Origin: Bacteroidales bacterium
Lineage (GTDB): Bacteria > Bacteroidota > Bacteroidia > Bacteroidales > WCHB1-69
DNA length: 64,000 nucleotides
Direction of reading: 5' to 3'
Assembly (NCBI GenBank): GCA_016290295.1
Contig: JAEETJ010000011.1
Span: 1-64,000 of the forward strand
Position 1 is the first letter of the stretch. Each line of letters opens with the position of its first letter. Under the pieces are notes generated by a model, which was not told where the DNA came from, did no database searches, and saw nothing but the letters and a program-made list of their open reading frames with translations. The position numbers and the translations under genes are program-made. This document shows positions 19,911 through 28,179 of this stretch, one piece after another.

Positions 19911-19941
19911 TTGATTTTCCCAGAAAATTTTGCTATCTTTG
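19911..19941 (+). promoter_or_regulatory. Promoter of bamA (-33 TTG, -7 TATCTTTG)
   Basis: TTG at 19911-19913 is spaced 20 bases from TATCTTTG at 19934-19941, and the bamA start codon lies 21 bases downstream. This is a textbook Bacteroidota promoter. Confidence 0.7.
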
Positions 19942-19962
19942 CAAGCTAATTTTTAAAATGGA

Positions 19963-22596
19963 ATGAAACTGAAAAGTTGGCTTGTTTTTCTTGCCGTGCT
20001 TTTTGTATCTCTTTGGGGATTAAAAAGTTATGCTCAAATCGTGGTGTCCTCACAGGATGGGGTTCCTCCGATTGACATTGACTATTTAACGCCCAAAAAG
20101 TATGAAATCGGCGGTATTACCTCTTCAGGCAACGCCAATTTTGACCAGCGAATGCTCAATTTCGGGGTGGGCAGTATCATCGAAATCCCAGGAGACGACA
20201 TTTCCAAATCCATCAAGCGTTTATGGAATTCTGGTTATTATGAGAAAATCGATATCACCATCACCAATGTAATCGATAATAAGGTTTTCCTCAATGTCTA
20301 TCTCGAAGAACGAGCCCGTCTGGTGGCTTTCGGTTTCAAAGGCACTACCAAAAACGAAGAAAACGAAATCCGAGAGAAAATCAAGCTGACACAGGGCAAT
20401 ATTGTCAACGACAATATGAAGCAAACCTGTATGAATATCATCAAAAATTATTACGTTGAGAAAGGTTTTTATAATTGCACGGTGACCGTGGAGGAAACAC
20501 AAGATACCAAGGTTTCCAAAGGTGTGCGTCTGCTTTTCAATATCAAGAAAAACAAGAAAGTTAAAATTGCGAGAATCAATATCATTGGCAACAAAGAGGT
20601 ATCAAAAGCTAAACTGTTGAAGCCCATGAAGGAAACCAAGGAAAAATTCAAATTCCAGCCTTTTGTCAAAATGGATACCGCTATTGCGTATTGTTTCAAA
20701 AACAAAGGTTACTATCAGTCAAAGGATATTCTGGATCATTTGGATGATTATTTCTCAGACCGTGTGAAACTTCGTATTTTCAAGGCTTCGAAATTCATTG
20801 AGGAAAACTACGAGAAAAACAAGGTGGCGATGATCAACAAGTACAATGAGTTGGGTTATCGTGACGCCTATATCACCAAAGACTCGGTTTATATCAAGGG
20901 AAATAATGTCTATATTGACATTTACGTGAATGAAGGGCATAAATACTATTTCCGTAATATCTCTTTTGTCGGCAATACCAAGTATTCTTCCGCAACATTA
21001 AGCAAAGTGCTGAATATCAGCAAGGGAGATGTGTATAACCAAACTCAGCTGATGAACAACCTGAACAACCCAATGCAAAACGATTTGGGTAATGACGTCA
21101 GCTCCTTGTATATGAACGATGGTTATCTTTTCTTCTCTGCCAATCCTGTTGAGGTACTGGTAGAAAATGATTCTATCGATATTGAAATCCGTATCCGTGA
21201 AGGTAAACAAGCCCGCTATAACAAAGTTTATGTCACCGGTAACACGAAGACGAATGACAATGTGATTATGCGTGAAATCACTACGATTCCGGGTCAGTTG
21301 TTTAACCGTGCGGATATTATCAGAACCCAGCAGGTGCTGCTTTCTTTGGGCTATTTCAACCAGGAAAGCATGAATGTGATACCCAAGCCTAACGAGGCAG
21401 ATGGTACAGTGGATATCGAGTACGTGGTGGAAGAAGCCTCTTCCGACCAGCTGTCATTGTCGGCGGGTTATGGTGCTGGTACCTTTGTCATCAGCGCCGG
21501 TATAGCTTTCAACAACTTCTCTTTCAAGAAGTTTTTCAAGAAAGAAGCTTGGACTCCTATCCCCGGTGGTGACGGTCAGCGTTTGGCTTTCAATGTGTCC
21601 ACCAACGCCAAGTATTATCAGAATTACAGTGTTTCGTTTACGGAGCCCTGGTTGGGTGGCAAGAAACCTATTTCTTTGACCGCTGGTGTTTATTATCAGG
21701 TGCAAACCGATGGAACCAAGCGTAATACGACTAACCATGTGGAAATCAGAACAGTTGGTGCGTCTCTCTCCATAGCCAGAAAGGTAAAATGGCCAGATGA
21801 TTATTTCCAGATTTCCCATACCCTGTCTTATCAGCGTTATCAGGTACAGAATTATAGCTATTTCATTTTTAACACGGGTTATGCCAACAGTTTCAGCTAT
21901 ATTTTCACGATTGCAAGAAATTCTGTCAGTGCACCGATTTATCCGCGAGAGGGCTCGGAAATCATGTTCTCTGTGCAGCTTACTCCGCCTTATTCTTTGT
22001 TCAAGAAAAATGTGGATTATTCCAGCTTGACCAATCAGGAGAAATATAAGTGGCTCGAATTCCACAAATGGAAACTGAATGTGTCGTGGTACACCCGTAT
22101 TGTGGAAAATTTGGTGTTCTTTGTTCGTATGAAGATGGGCTTTATGGGTTGCTATAACAAGGCTATCGGTCCGTCTCCGTTCGAGCGTTTCTATTTGGGC
22201 GGCGATGGTTTGTCCACCTACACCATGATGGATGCCCGTGAGGTGATCGGTATGCGTGGTTACGATGATTATGCGCTTTCACCGTATGTTGACGGCAACG
22301 AAATTGGTGGTACTTTGTACAACAAGTTCACCGCGGAACTTCGCTATCCCATCACGCTGAATCCGAGCGCTACTATCTATTTGCTTGCTTTTGTGGAAGC
22401 TGGTAAGTCGTGGCTCGATAAACGTGAGTACAGTCCGTTCAACATGTACAAATCCGCTGGTCTCGGTGTGAGAATCTACCTGCCGATGTTTGGTCTGCTT
22501 GGCTTCGACTGGGGTTATGGCTTCGACGAGGTTCCGGGTCTGCCCAATGCCAACAAGGGAAGATTCCATATATCAATAAACCAATCTATCGATTAG
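19963..22596 (+). CDS. bamA: Outer-membrane protein assembly factor BamA
   Basis: This is the core of the BAM complex, which folds beta-barrels into the outer membrane. The 877-residue chain has a signal peptide (about 1-24, ending SYA), a series of POTRA domains (about 45-490, with repeats such as ITSSGNANFDQRML, ARINIIGNKEVSKAKL and ISFVGNTKYSSATL), and a 16-strand Omp85 barrel. The loop-6 motif appears as MRGYDD in the position of VRGF. The C-terminus is HISINQSID rather than an aromatic residue. It has its own promoter and is followed by three OmpH/Skp chaperone genes, which deliver its substrates. Confidence 0.95.
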   Translation: MKLKSWLVFLAVLFVSLWGLKSYAQIVVSSQDGVPPIDIDYLTPKKYEIGGITSSGNANFDQRMLNFGVGSIIEIPGDDISKSIKRLWNSGYYEKIDITITNVIDNKVFLNVYLEERARLVAFGFKGTTKNEENEIREKIKLTQGNIVNDNMKQTCMNIIKNYYVEKGFYNCTVTVEETQDTKVSKGVRLLFNIKKNKKVKIARINIIGNKEVSKAKLLKPMKETKEKFKFQPFVKMDTAIAYCFKNKGYYQSKDILDHLDDYFSDRVKLRIFKASKFIEENYEKNKVAMINKYNELGYRDAYITKDSVYIKGNNVYIDIYVNEGHKYYFRNISFVGNTKYSSATLSKVLNISKGDVYNQTQLMNNLNNPMQNDLGNDVSSLYMNDGYLFFSANPVEVLVENDSIDIEIRIREGKQARYNKVYVTGNTKTNDNVIMREITTIPGQLFNRADIIRTQQVLLSLGYFNQESMNVIPKPNEADGTVDIEYVVEEASSDQLSLSAGYGAGTFVISAGIAFNNFSFKKFFKKEAWTPIPGGDGQRLAFNVSTNAKYYQNYSVSFTEPWLGGKKPISLTAGVYYQVQTDGTKRNTTNHVEIRTVGASLSIARKVKWPDDYFQISHTLSYQRYQVQNYSYFIFNTGYANSFSYIFTIARNSVSAPIYPREGSEIMFSVQLTPPYSLFKKNVDYSSLTNQEKYKWLEFHKWKLNVSWYTRIVENLVFFVRMKMGFMGCYNKAIGPSPFERFYLGGDGLSTYTMMDAREVIGMRGYDDYALSPYVDGNEIGGTLYNKFTAELRYPITLNPSATIYLLAFVEAGKSWLDKREYSPFNMYKSAGLGVRIYLPMFGLLGFDWGYGFDEVPGLPNANKGRFHISINQSID

Positions 22597-22653
22597 TAGT
22601 CTAAAACAATATAATTCATTCAAAATCGTTAATAACCAAAAACAAGCAATATC

Positions 22654-23190
22654 ATGAAAAAGATTTTTTTAACCGCCGTCTTAGTTACTTTGATTGCGTT
22701 CCCTCTTTTCAGTCAAAAGTACGCTTACATTGATTCAGAGTACATCTTGTCCAACATGCCCGAATATGTAGAGGCCCAGGCAGAATTGGACCGTTTGGCT
22801 GTGCAATGGCAGAATGAAATAGAACAACAGTTCAAGAGTATTGACTCCATGTACAAAAAATATCAGGTAGAGGCTATTACCCTGCCAGAAAAAATGAAGA
22901 AAAACCGCGAGGATGCCATTATCGCAGCAGAGCAAGCCGCAAAGAATCTGCAGAAAAAACGTTTCGGCACCGATGGTGACTTGTTCAAGAAAAGAGAAGA
23001 ATTGGTAAGACCTATCCAGGACCGTGTATTTACCGCAATTCAGGAATATGCTAAAGACCGTGGTTTTGCGTTTGTGTTCGATGTAGCTGGCGATATGACC
23101 ATCGTCTATGCTGATCCGAAATGGGACATTAACGATCAGATTATGCAGAAACTCGGTATTTCTGCCAACCGTGACAACGACGAAGAATAA
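22654..23190 (+). CDS. OmpH/Skp-family periplasmic chaperone (copy 1)
   Basis: This 178-residue protein has a signal peptide ending at about residue 20 (FPLFSQ). It starts with the conserved strand KYAYIDSEYILSNMPEY, followed by a long charged helical hairpin (about 40-110) and a return strand (GFAFVFDVAGDMTIVYADP). That is the Skp jellyfish fold, which holds unfolded outer-membrane proteins for BamA. It is the first of three tandem paralogues after bamA. It differs from the other two by an acidic tail (NRDNDEE) and the IDSEYIL N-terminus. Confidence 0.9.
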   Translation: MKKIFLTAVLVTLIAFPLFSQKYAYIDSEYILSNMPEYVEAQAELDRLAVQWQNEIEQQFKSIDSMYKKYQVEAITLPEKMKKNREDAIIAAEQAAKNLQKKRFGTDGDLFKKREELVRPIQDRVFTAIQEYAKDRGFAFVFDVAGDMTIVYADPKWDINDQIMQKLGISANRDNDEE

Positions 23191-23220
23191 TAGTATTAAT
23201 CTTAAAGTATAGATAGAAGA

Positions 23221-23730
23221 ATGAAAAAGATTTTATTGTCACTGGCCGTTATCATGGCGGTATCAGTGTGCTCACTTCAAGCTCAAACACAAGGAAAGTA
23301 CGGACATGTCAACTCCGGTGAAATCCTGCAAGCCATGCCGGGAATTGATTCTCTCCAAATTAAATTGAATGCTTTCAGGACAGAATTGGAAGAGTTGTAT
23401 GCAGGAATGGTAGAAGAATTTCAAACCAAAAAAGACAAATTTGACAGAGAAGCCGGCACCATGAGTTCTTCTGTAAGACAAATCAGAGAGAAAGAATTAG
23501 TGGATTTGCAAACCCGTATCCAGGAATTCCAGTATGGTGTTCAAGACGACCTCGAAGAGAAACAATATGAATTGGCTAAACCTTTCCAGGACAAGATCCA
23601 AGATGCCATTAATCAGGTGGCCAAAGAAAATGGATTTGCCTATATCTTTGATACTCAAATACTTTTATTCTATGATAATGGTGTTGATGTAACCCCTATG
23701 GTTAAAGCTAAATTGGGAATCAAAAAATAA
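23221..23730 (+). CDS. OmpH/Skp-family periplasmic chaperone (copy 2)
   Basis: This 169-residue paralogue has a signal peptide ending VCSLQAQ. The N-terminal strand is KYGHVNSGEILQAMPGID, then come a helical hairpin and the closing strand GFAYIFDTQILLFYDNGVDV. Its GEIxxxMPGIDS motif is shared with copy 3, indicating that copies 2 and 3 arose by a more recent duplication than copy 1. It lies 30 bases after copy 1 and 9 bases before copy 3, so the three are almost certainly one transcript with bamA. Confidence 0.9.
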   Translation: MKKILLSLAVIMAVSVCSLQAQTQGKYGHVNSGEILQAMPGIDSLQIKLNAFRTELEELYAGMVEEFQTKKDKFDREAGTMSSSVRQIREKELVDLQTRIQEFQYGVQDDLEEKQYELAKPFQDKIQDAINQVAKENGFAYIFDTQILLFYDNGVDVTPMVKAKLGIKK

Positions 23731-23739
23731 TAAGAAAGC

Positions 23740-24249
23740 ATGAAGAGATTATTCATCATCATAGTTCTTGCCGCTTTGCTTTGTCCTTTTGCCGCTTCCG
23801 CACAGCAAAAGGTGAAATTCGGCCATATCGATTACGGTGAAATCATCAAGATTATGCCGGGAATTGACACCGTGCAGAAAGTGATTGCCGACATGCAAGC
23901 CGAATTGCAGGCTACAGGCGAGGAAATGGCTAAGGAATTCCAGAAAAAACAGGAAGAATACCAACAGATGGCCAATAAGGGAACTTCAGCAGCTGTGTTG
24001 AAAATCAAAGAAGACGAGTTGACCAATATGTACAAAAGAATTCAGGACTTTTCCCAGTCGGCCGAGCAGGATCTGCAGGCTAAACAATTGGAATTGTTGA
24101 AACCTTTCCAGGAGAAAATACTGAATGCCATCAAGGAAGTTGGCAAGGAACATAATTTCACTTATATCTTTGATACGTCAACGTTGACGTATTATGAGCA
24201 GGGTGAGGATGTGTCTGCCAAGGTAAAGCAGAAATTAGGTATCAAATAA
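23740..24249 (+). CDS. OmpH/Skp-family periplasmic chaperone (copy 3)
   Basis: This 169-residue protein is the closest relative of copy 2. It has a signal peptide ending SASAQQ, then KFGHIDYGEIIKIMPGID, a coiled hairpin and NFTYIFDTSTLTYYEQGEDVS. The charged tentacle helices differ strongly in sequence from copy 2 while the base strands are conserved, which suits different client preferences. It is the last gene of the bamA-ompH group and is convergent with the cysteine desulfidase-like gene, with only 23 bases between them and no clear terminator hairpin. Confidence 0.9.
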   Translation: MKRLFIIIVLAALLCPFAASAQQKVKFGHIDYGEIIKIMPGIDTVQKVIADMQAELQATGEEMAKEFQKKQEEYQQMANKGTSAAVLKIKEDELTNMYKRIQDFSQSAEQDLQAKQLELLKPFQEKILNAIKEVGKEHNFTYIFDTSTLTYYEQGEDVSAKVKQKLGIK

Positions 24250-24272
24250 GCCGTTTAAGGTTATTTCTCTTA

Positions 24273-25556
24273 TTACTTGTGTGTCATCATGTCCAACACC
24301 AATTCATCGGTGTGGGACATTCCTTTTGTGCCTATGGCGTTCATGTTGAGGATGCACTGATCCACATCGTCGGTAATAATGCCTTCCACTGAGGAGACTG
24401 CTTTGTTTTCGATGGCTAACATGGACGAAAGGATGGCGGTAGATGCGCCAGTGGCTACCTTTAGGGAGCAGCTTGGCTTGGCACCATCGCAGATCATACC
24501 GGTGATGTTGGCAATCATGTTTTTAACGGCGAATGCAATTTGCTCGTAAGTGCCGTCCATGAGGTAGGTCAAGCCGCAAGCGGAACCCGTAGCGGCCACC
24601 ACACAGCCACACAGGGGCGACAAGCGTCCAAAACTTTGTTTGATGTATATAACCGTCAGGTGACTTAAAATCAGTGCTCTGACCAATTCCTCTTTGGTTT
24701 TTCGTCTCTCCTTGGCATAAACCACCACCGGCATGGTGGCAGCGATACCTTGGTTACCACTGCCCGAATTGCTCATTACAGGCACCATTTCCCCTGCCAT
24801 ACGGGCATCGCAGGCTGAGGAGGTTGCCGCCAAGATTTTGGCGAAGATACTTCGTTGGCCGAAAAATTTCTTTTTAGGTTGGTGTAAAATGGTGTGTCCC
24901 AAGGCATGACCGGAATTTTTTTTCAACCCGACAGCGGCAGCATTACTGTTTAATTCCACCGCTTTTAAGATAAAAGACAACTCTAAAACAGGAGTTGTGG
25001 TGGCAAAATCATATACTTTCCGTAGGTTCAGCTTGACCTGGTTGCCACTTTTTGCGGATACGGTTTTTGCTTTCTGATCCAGTAAAACCTCGCCATTTTT
25101 GGATATGAAAGCGAAATGATTATGTTCTTGGGCGATAATTACTTTCGCATTGTCATCTCCATTGTGTACGCGCACCTCAATGTACAGTTTTTCTTCTGTG
25201 TCTTTCTTCTGCTCAATTTGAATGCGCTGTTCTTTGATGTATTGCTTGGCTTGTTCAACCGCCTCGGGTGTGGTGTCTTTCAATACATTAAGTTCATATT
25301 CTGATTTGCCAATCAGGGCACCCAAGGCAATGGCAATAGGTAAGCCGAACATACCGGTGCCCGGGATACCCACGCCCATGGCGTTTTTCAAAATATTGGC
25401 ACTCAAAAACAGCTGAATTTGTTTGGGCATAGCTCCCAAGGTCTCTTTGGCTTTGGCTACAGCTAATGCTACAGCTACAGGTTCCGTACAGCCTGTGGCA
25501 GGTACCACTTCTTGCTGGATTAACGCGATAATCTGGTCTTTTTCTTGCTTCGTCAT
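24273..25556 (-). CDS. L-cysteine desulfidase family protein (UPF0597/CyuA-like)
   Basis: This 427-residue protein belongs to the UPF0597 / serine dehydratase-alpha-like family, whose characterised members are iron-sulfur enzymes degrading L-cysteine to pyruvate, ammonia and sulfide. Conserved cysteine motifs are present: PATGCTEPVAVALA near the N-terminus, CGCVVAATGSACGLTYL, and ICDGAKPSCSLKVATGAS. I place the start at the ATG at 25556 (MTKQEKDQ). The open frame extends 84 codons further, but that part is unlike the family and overlaps the lipoprotein gene on the other strand. A minus-strand TATTTTTG element (25575-25582) lies just upstream. The substrate is inferred from family; the nearby MalY-type lyase also handles sulfur amino acids. 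Confidence 0.85.
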   Translation of the reverse strand: MTKQEKDQIIALIQQEVVPATGCTEPVAVALAVAKAKETLGAMPKQIQLFLSANILKNAMGVGIPGTGMFGLPIAIALGALIGKSEYELNVLKDTTPEAVEQAKQYIKEQRIQIEQKKDTEEKLYIEVRVHNGDDNAKVIIAQEHNHFAFISKNGEVLLDQKAKTVSAKSGNQVKLNLRKVYDFATTTPVLELSFILKAVELNSNAAAVGLKKNSGHALGHTILHQPKKKFFGQRSIFAKILAATSSACDARMAGEMVPVMSNSGSGNQGIAATMPVVVYAKERRKTKEELVRALILSHLTVIYIKQSFGRLSPLCGCVVAATGSACGLTYLMDGTYEQIAFAVKNMIANITGMICDGAKPSCSLKVATGASTAILSSMLAIENKAVSSVEGIITDDVDQCILNMNAIGTKGMSHTDELVLDMMTHK

Positions 25557-25574
25557 ATCGAAAAAAATGAGATG

Positions 25575-25582
25575 CAAAAATA
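25575..25582 (-). promoter_or_regulatory. -7 promoter element TATTTTTG for the cysteine desulfidase-like gene
   Basis: This minus-strand TAnnTTTG match lies 18 bases upstream of the chosen ATG at 25556. Its position supports that start over the longer open frame, which would begin upstream of the promoter. Confidence 0.5.
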
Positions 25583-25673
25583 GCAAAATTCCACCAAATA
25601 ATGTTGTTTGTATAATAATACTTCTATATCGTGCGTTTGTAGAGGTAGTTATTAAAACAATAAATACAGAATC

Positions 25674-26072
25674 ATGAAACATAAAATTTTGATTTTTAGC
25701 ATTTTTATTATCGCTTTGCTTTCCGTAGGTTGCAATAAACCAAATAAAAGTATTATTGAAGGAAAATTTAAAGGTAAATTCAATGTAACTTATAAGTCTG
25801 GAAAACAATCAGGCAAGACGACATTGATATTGCAAAATGGGAAATTCTCTTGTAGTGGGAATTCAGATAGGATTCCTGCTGGAGGCTCTGGTATTTATTC
25901 CTTTGACGATAAAACAATCACTTTTTCTGATGAGAATATTTGGACTGCTGATTTTGATTGGAATCTCATACTAAATGGACAGTATGATTATCAATTTGAT
26001 GGAAAGAATTTGATAATATATGCAGATAAGAATGATGTTGGTCATTACGAATACCGTTTGGTAAAACAATGA
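25674..26072 (+). CDS. Small putative lipoprotein
   Basis: This is a 132-residue hypothetical protein with a type II signal peptide and the lipobox LSVGC (Cys19), so it is probably anchored in the outer or inner membrane. The mature part is beta-rich: FKGKFNVTYKSG, GKTTLILQNGKFSCSGNS, DKTITFSDENIWTADFDW and YDYQFDGKNLIIYAD. These alternate like a small lipocalin-like barrel. It is AT-rich and transcribed divergently from the desulfidase. I do not recognise the family, and no function can be given. Confidence 0.65.
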   Translation: MKHKILIFSIFIIALLSVGCNKPNKSIIEGKFKGKFNVTYKSGKQSGKTTLILQNGKFSCSGNSDRIPAGGSGIYSFDDKTITFSDENIWTADFDWNLILNGQYDYQFDGKNLIIYADKNDVGHYEYRLVKQ

Positions 26073-26100
26073 TTTTTAATTTACTATTCATAAAAATCCG

Positions 26101-26108
26101 TACCTTTG
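26101..26108 (+). promoter_or_regulatory. -7 promoter element TACCTTTG for the MalY-type lyase gene
   Basis: This is an exact TAnnTTTG match 19 bases upstream of the start codon at 26128. It implies a very short untranslated leader. Confidence 0.65.
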
Positions 26109-26127
26109 CAAACCCAAAATTTTTGCA

Positions 26128-27303
26128 ATGAAAAGGTACGATTTTGATGAGATAATTGACAGGAAACAAACCAATTGCGTAAAATACGACGGTTATCAGG
26201 ACATTTATGGGGCTGATAATCTGATACCTCTGTGGGTAGCGGATATGGATTTCCGTACCCCAGATTTTGTTTTTGAAGCCATAGAAAAGCGGATGAAACA
26301 CCCTGTGTTAGGCTATTTTATTCATTCCGAGGGTTTCTATCAATCGATAATGAACTGGATGCAGCGACGCCACCAGTGGAAAGTGGAAAAGGAGTGGATT
26401 TATTTTGCACCGGGTATCGTGCCGGGACTTTCCTTTTTAGTGCAAGCCTTTACAGCCCCTGGTGATAAAGTGCTGGTGCAAACTCCTGTTTATCATCCAT
26501 TCTATTATGTAGTTGAAAACCAAGATCGTCAGATTGTTCGCAATCCGCTGAAATTAGTGGAAGACCACTATGAAATGGACTACAATCATTTGGAAGATTG
26601 CCTCCGCCAAGGGGTTAAAATGATGATTTTGTGCAATCCTCATAATCCGCTGGGACGCAGTTGGACAAGGGATGAATTGAAAAAAGCAGGCGAACTCTGC
26701 CTGAAATATCATTGCCTGCTGATTTCCGATGAGATTCATTCGGATTTGATTATGCCAGGCTACAAACATACGCCTATGGCCAGTATTTCTGCGGAAATCG
26801 CCCAGAATACCATTACCTGCATGGCACCGAGCAAAACTTTTAACTTAGCAGGATTGTCCACTTCTGAGATTATTATTTCAAATGCTGATTTGCGTAAGCA
26901 ATTTGAGAAACTGATGTATGATGGAATCCATTTGTTTGTGGGCAATATTTTCGGAGAAGTGGCACTGGAAGCTTGCTATACACAAGGGGATGAATGGCTT
27001 TCACAATTGTTGCAATATCTGAAAGGGAATGTGGACTATATTCAACAATATCTAAAAGATAACATTCCCGAAATCAGAACATTCAGACATGAAGCCACCT
27101 ATCTTCCTTGGTTGGATTTCAGTGCTATGGGCATGACACACAAGGAACTTTCCCGCCTTTTGGTGGAAAAGGCACATGTAGCGCTCAATGACGGAGCTAT
27201 TTTTGGTAAAGAAGGAGAACATCACTTCAGAGTCAATGTGGCTTGTCCGCGGGCAACGCTTGAAAAAGCCATGGAACAGCTGCGGCTTACTTTCCGTTCA
27301 TAA
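26128..27303 (+). CDS. MalY/PatB-type PLP-dependent C-S lyase (cystathionine beta-lyase-like aminotransferase)
   Basis: This fold-type I PLP enzyme of the MalY/PatB group cleaves C-S bonds in cystathionine or cysteine conjugates. It shows the N-terminal PLWVADMDF motif, CNPHNPLGRSWTRDEL, SDEIHSDLIMPG and the PLP-lysine motif APSKTFNLAGLSTSEIII. The 391-residue length is typical. The final codons overlap, tail to tail, the end of the HAD phosphatase gene by 17 bases. With the desulfidase nearby, a local role in sulfur amino acid metabolism is plausible but not shown. Confidence 0.92.
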   Translation: MKRYDFDEIIDRKQTNCVKYDGYQDIYGADNLIPLWVADMDFRTPDFVFEAIEKRMKHPVLGYFIHSEGFYQSIMNWMQRRHQWKVEKEWIYFAPGIVPGLSFLVQAFTAPGDKVLVQTPVYHPFYYVVENQDRQIVRNPLKLVEDHYEMDYNHLEDCLRQGVKMMILCNPHNPLGRSWTRDELKKAGELCLKYHCLLISDEIHSDLIMPGYKHTPMASISAEIAQNTITCMAPSKTFNLAGLSTSEIIISNADLRKQFEKLMYDGIHLFVGNIFGEVALEACYTQGDEWLSQLLQYLKGNVDYIQQYLKDNIPEIRTFRHEATYLPWLDFSAMGMTHKELSRLLVEKAHVALNDGAIFGKEGEHHFRVNVACPRATLEKAMEQLRLTFRS

Positions 27304-28153
27304 TCTTGTCTTTCAGTTCGATAAGGTCTTGCTCCATGGCAATCTTATCGATCACTTTCTTAATGATAATATCCAGCTCGCTGCCTTCGGAATAGTCGGC
27401 GGGGGCGATGTAGTCGGCTCTTTTGTGCTGGATAATCTCAAGACAGATTTCCCGTGGAGAACGGCGAGTTGTGCGTTTGGCATCAGGGTTATACACGGCA
27501 ATGGTGTTACCGCCCTGCAGCTTCACCATTTTCATGGCTGGCACATCGGTTTCTCCATCGCCTAAATATATCATATTGGAGAAGGGCACAGGCTTGTCGT
27601 CTTCAGGTACAATTTTGTTAATCAATGTGTTATCATACGAATTGTTGATACCCTTGTTGATTCTGAAGAGAAATTGCGTCTTGTTGGTATAATTGACTGC
27701 CAAAGCAGGCCAACAGGCCACACCATCCTTGTCGTATTGGAAGCCAGAGGCGAAAATATTCTTGAAATGTTTGGCAATGGATGTCCCCTGTACAAATTCG
27801 CGCAGGCCAGAAGAGATAATATGGTGTTCCAAGACTAAATTTTTTGTCTTGGCATACTCATTCATGCGCTCAAAGTAAGTCTCTACCCCTTTGAAGAAGG
27901 TAATATGCTCACCATATTTGATGAAAGTCTCCTTGTGGATGGAAATATTTTTCTCTTTTGCCTTGGTCAACATCAGATACAGATAGGCCAAAACCTCATC
28001 CATATCGTTGTCCATAGCCATCTGATTAGCTTCGCCCCAAAACTCACCTTTGTCCATGTTGAGGTCGGGAATGAAGTTGTATTCCTGCATATTTCCGGCG
28101 GCCAAAGTGCCGTCAAAATCGTAGGCTATGGCTACCGTTCTTTTACTCTTCAT
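27287..28153 (-). CDS. HAD-superfamily hydrolase
   Basis: This 288-residue protein has the HAD nucleophile motif YDFDGTLAAG near the N-terminus (Asp residues about 12 and 14) and the motif IV acidic pair in YLGDGETDVPAMK. The central cap region (about 30-130) is helical, as in phosphoserine-phosphatase-like HADs. Its substrate is unknown. It lies 26 bases downstream of ileS and may be cotranscribed with it. Its 3' end overlaps the convergent malY-type gene by 17 bases, so both stop codons lie within the other's coding region. Confidence 0.85.
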   Translation of the reverse strand: MKSKRTVAIAYDFDGTLAAGNMQEYNFIPDLNMDKGEFWGEANQMAMDNDMDEVLAYLYLMLTKAKEKNISIHKETFIKYGEHITFFKGVETYFERMNEYAKTKNLVLEHHIISSGLREFVQGTSIAKHFKNIFASGFQYDKDGVACWPALAVNYTNKTQFLFRINKGINNSYDNTLINKIVPEDDKPVPFSNMIYLGDGETDVPAMKMVKLQGGNTIAVYNPDAKRTTRRSPREICLEIIQHKRADYIAPADYSEGSELDIIIKKVIDKIAMEQDLIELKDKIMNGK

Positions 28154-28179
28154 TGGGTGTGTTTTAGGGCGTTAATCAT

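Noticed and set aside
25557..25808. 84-codon N-terminal extension of the cysteine desulfidase-like frame
   Set aside because: It does not resemble the family, overlaps the lipoprotein gene on the other strand and starts upstream of the likely promoter at 25575-25582.
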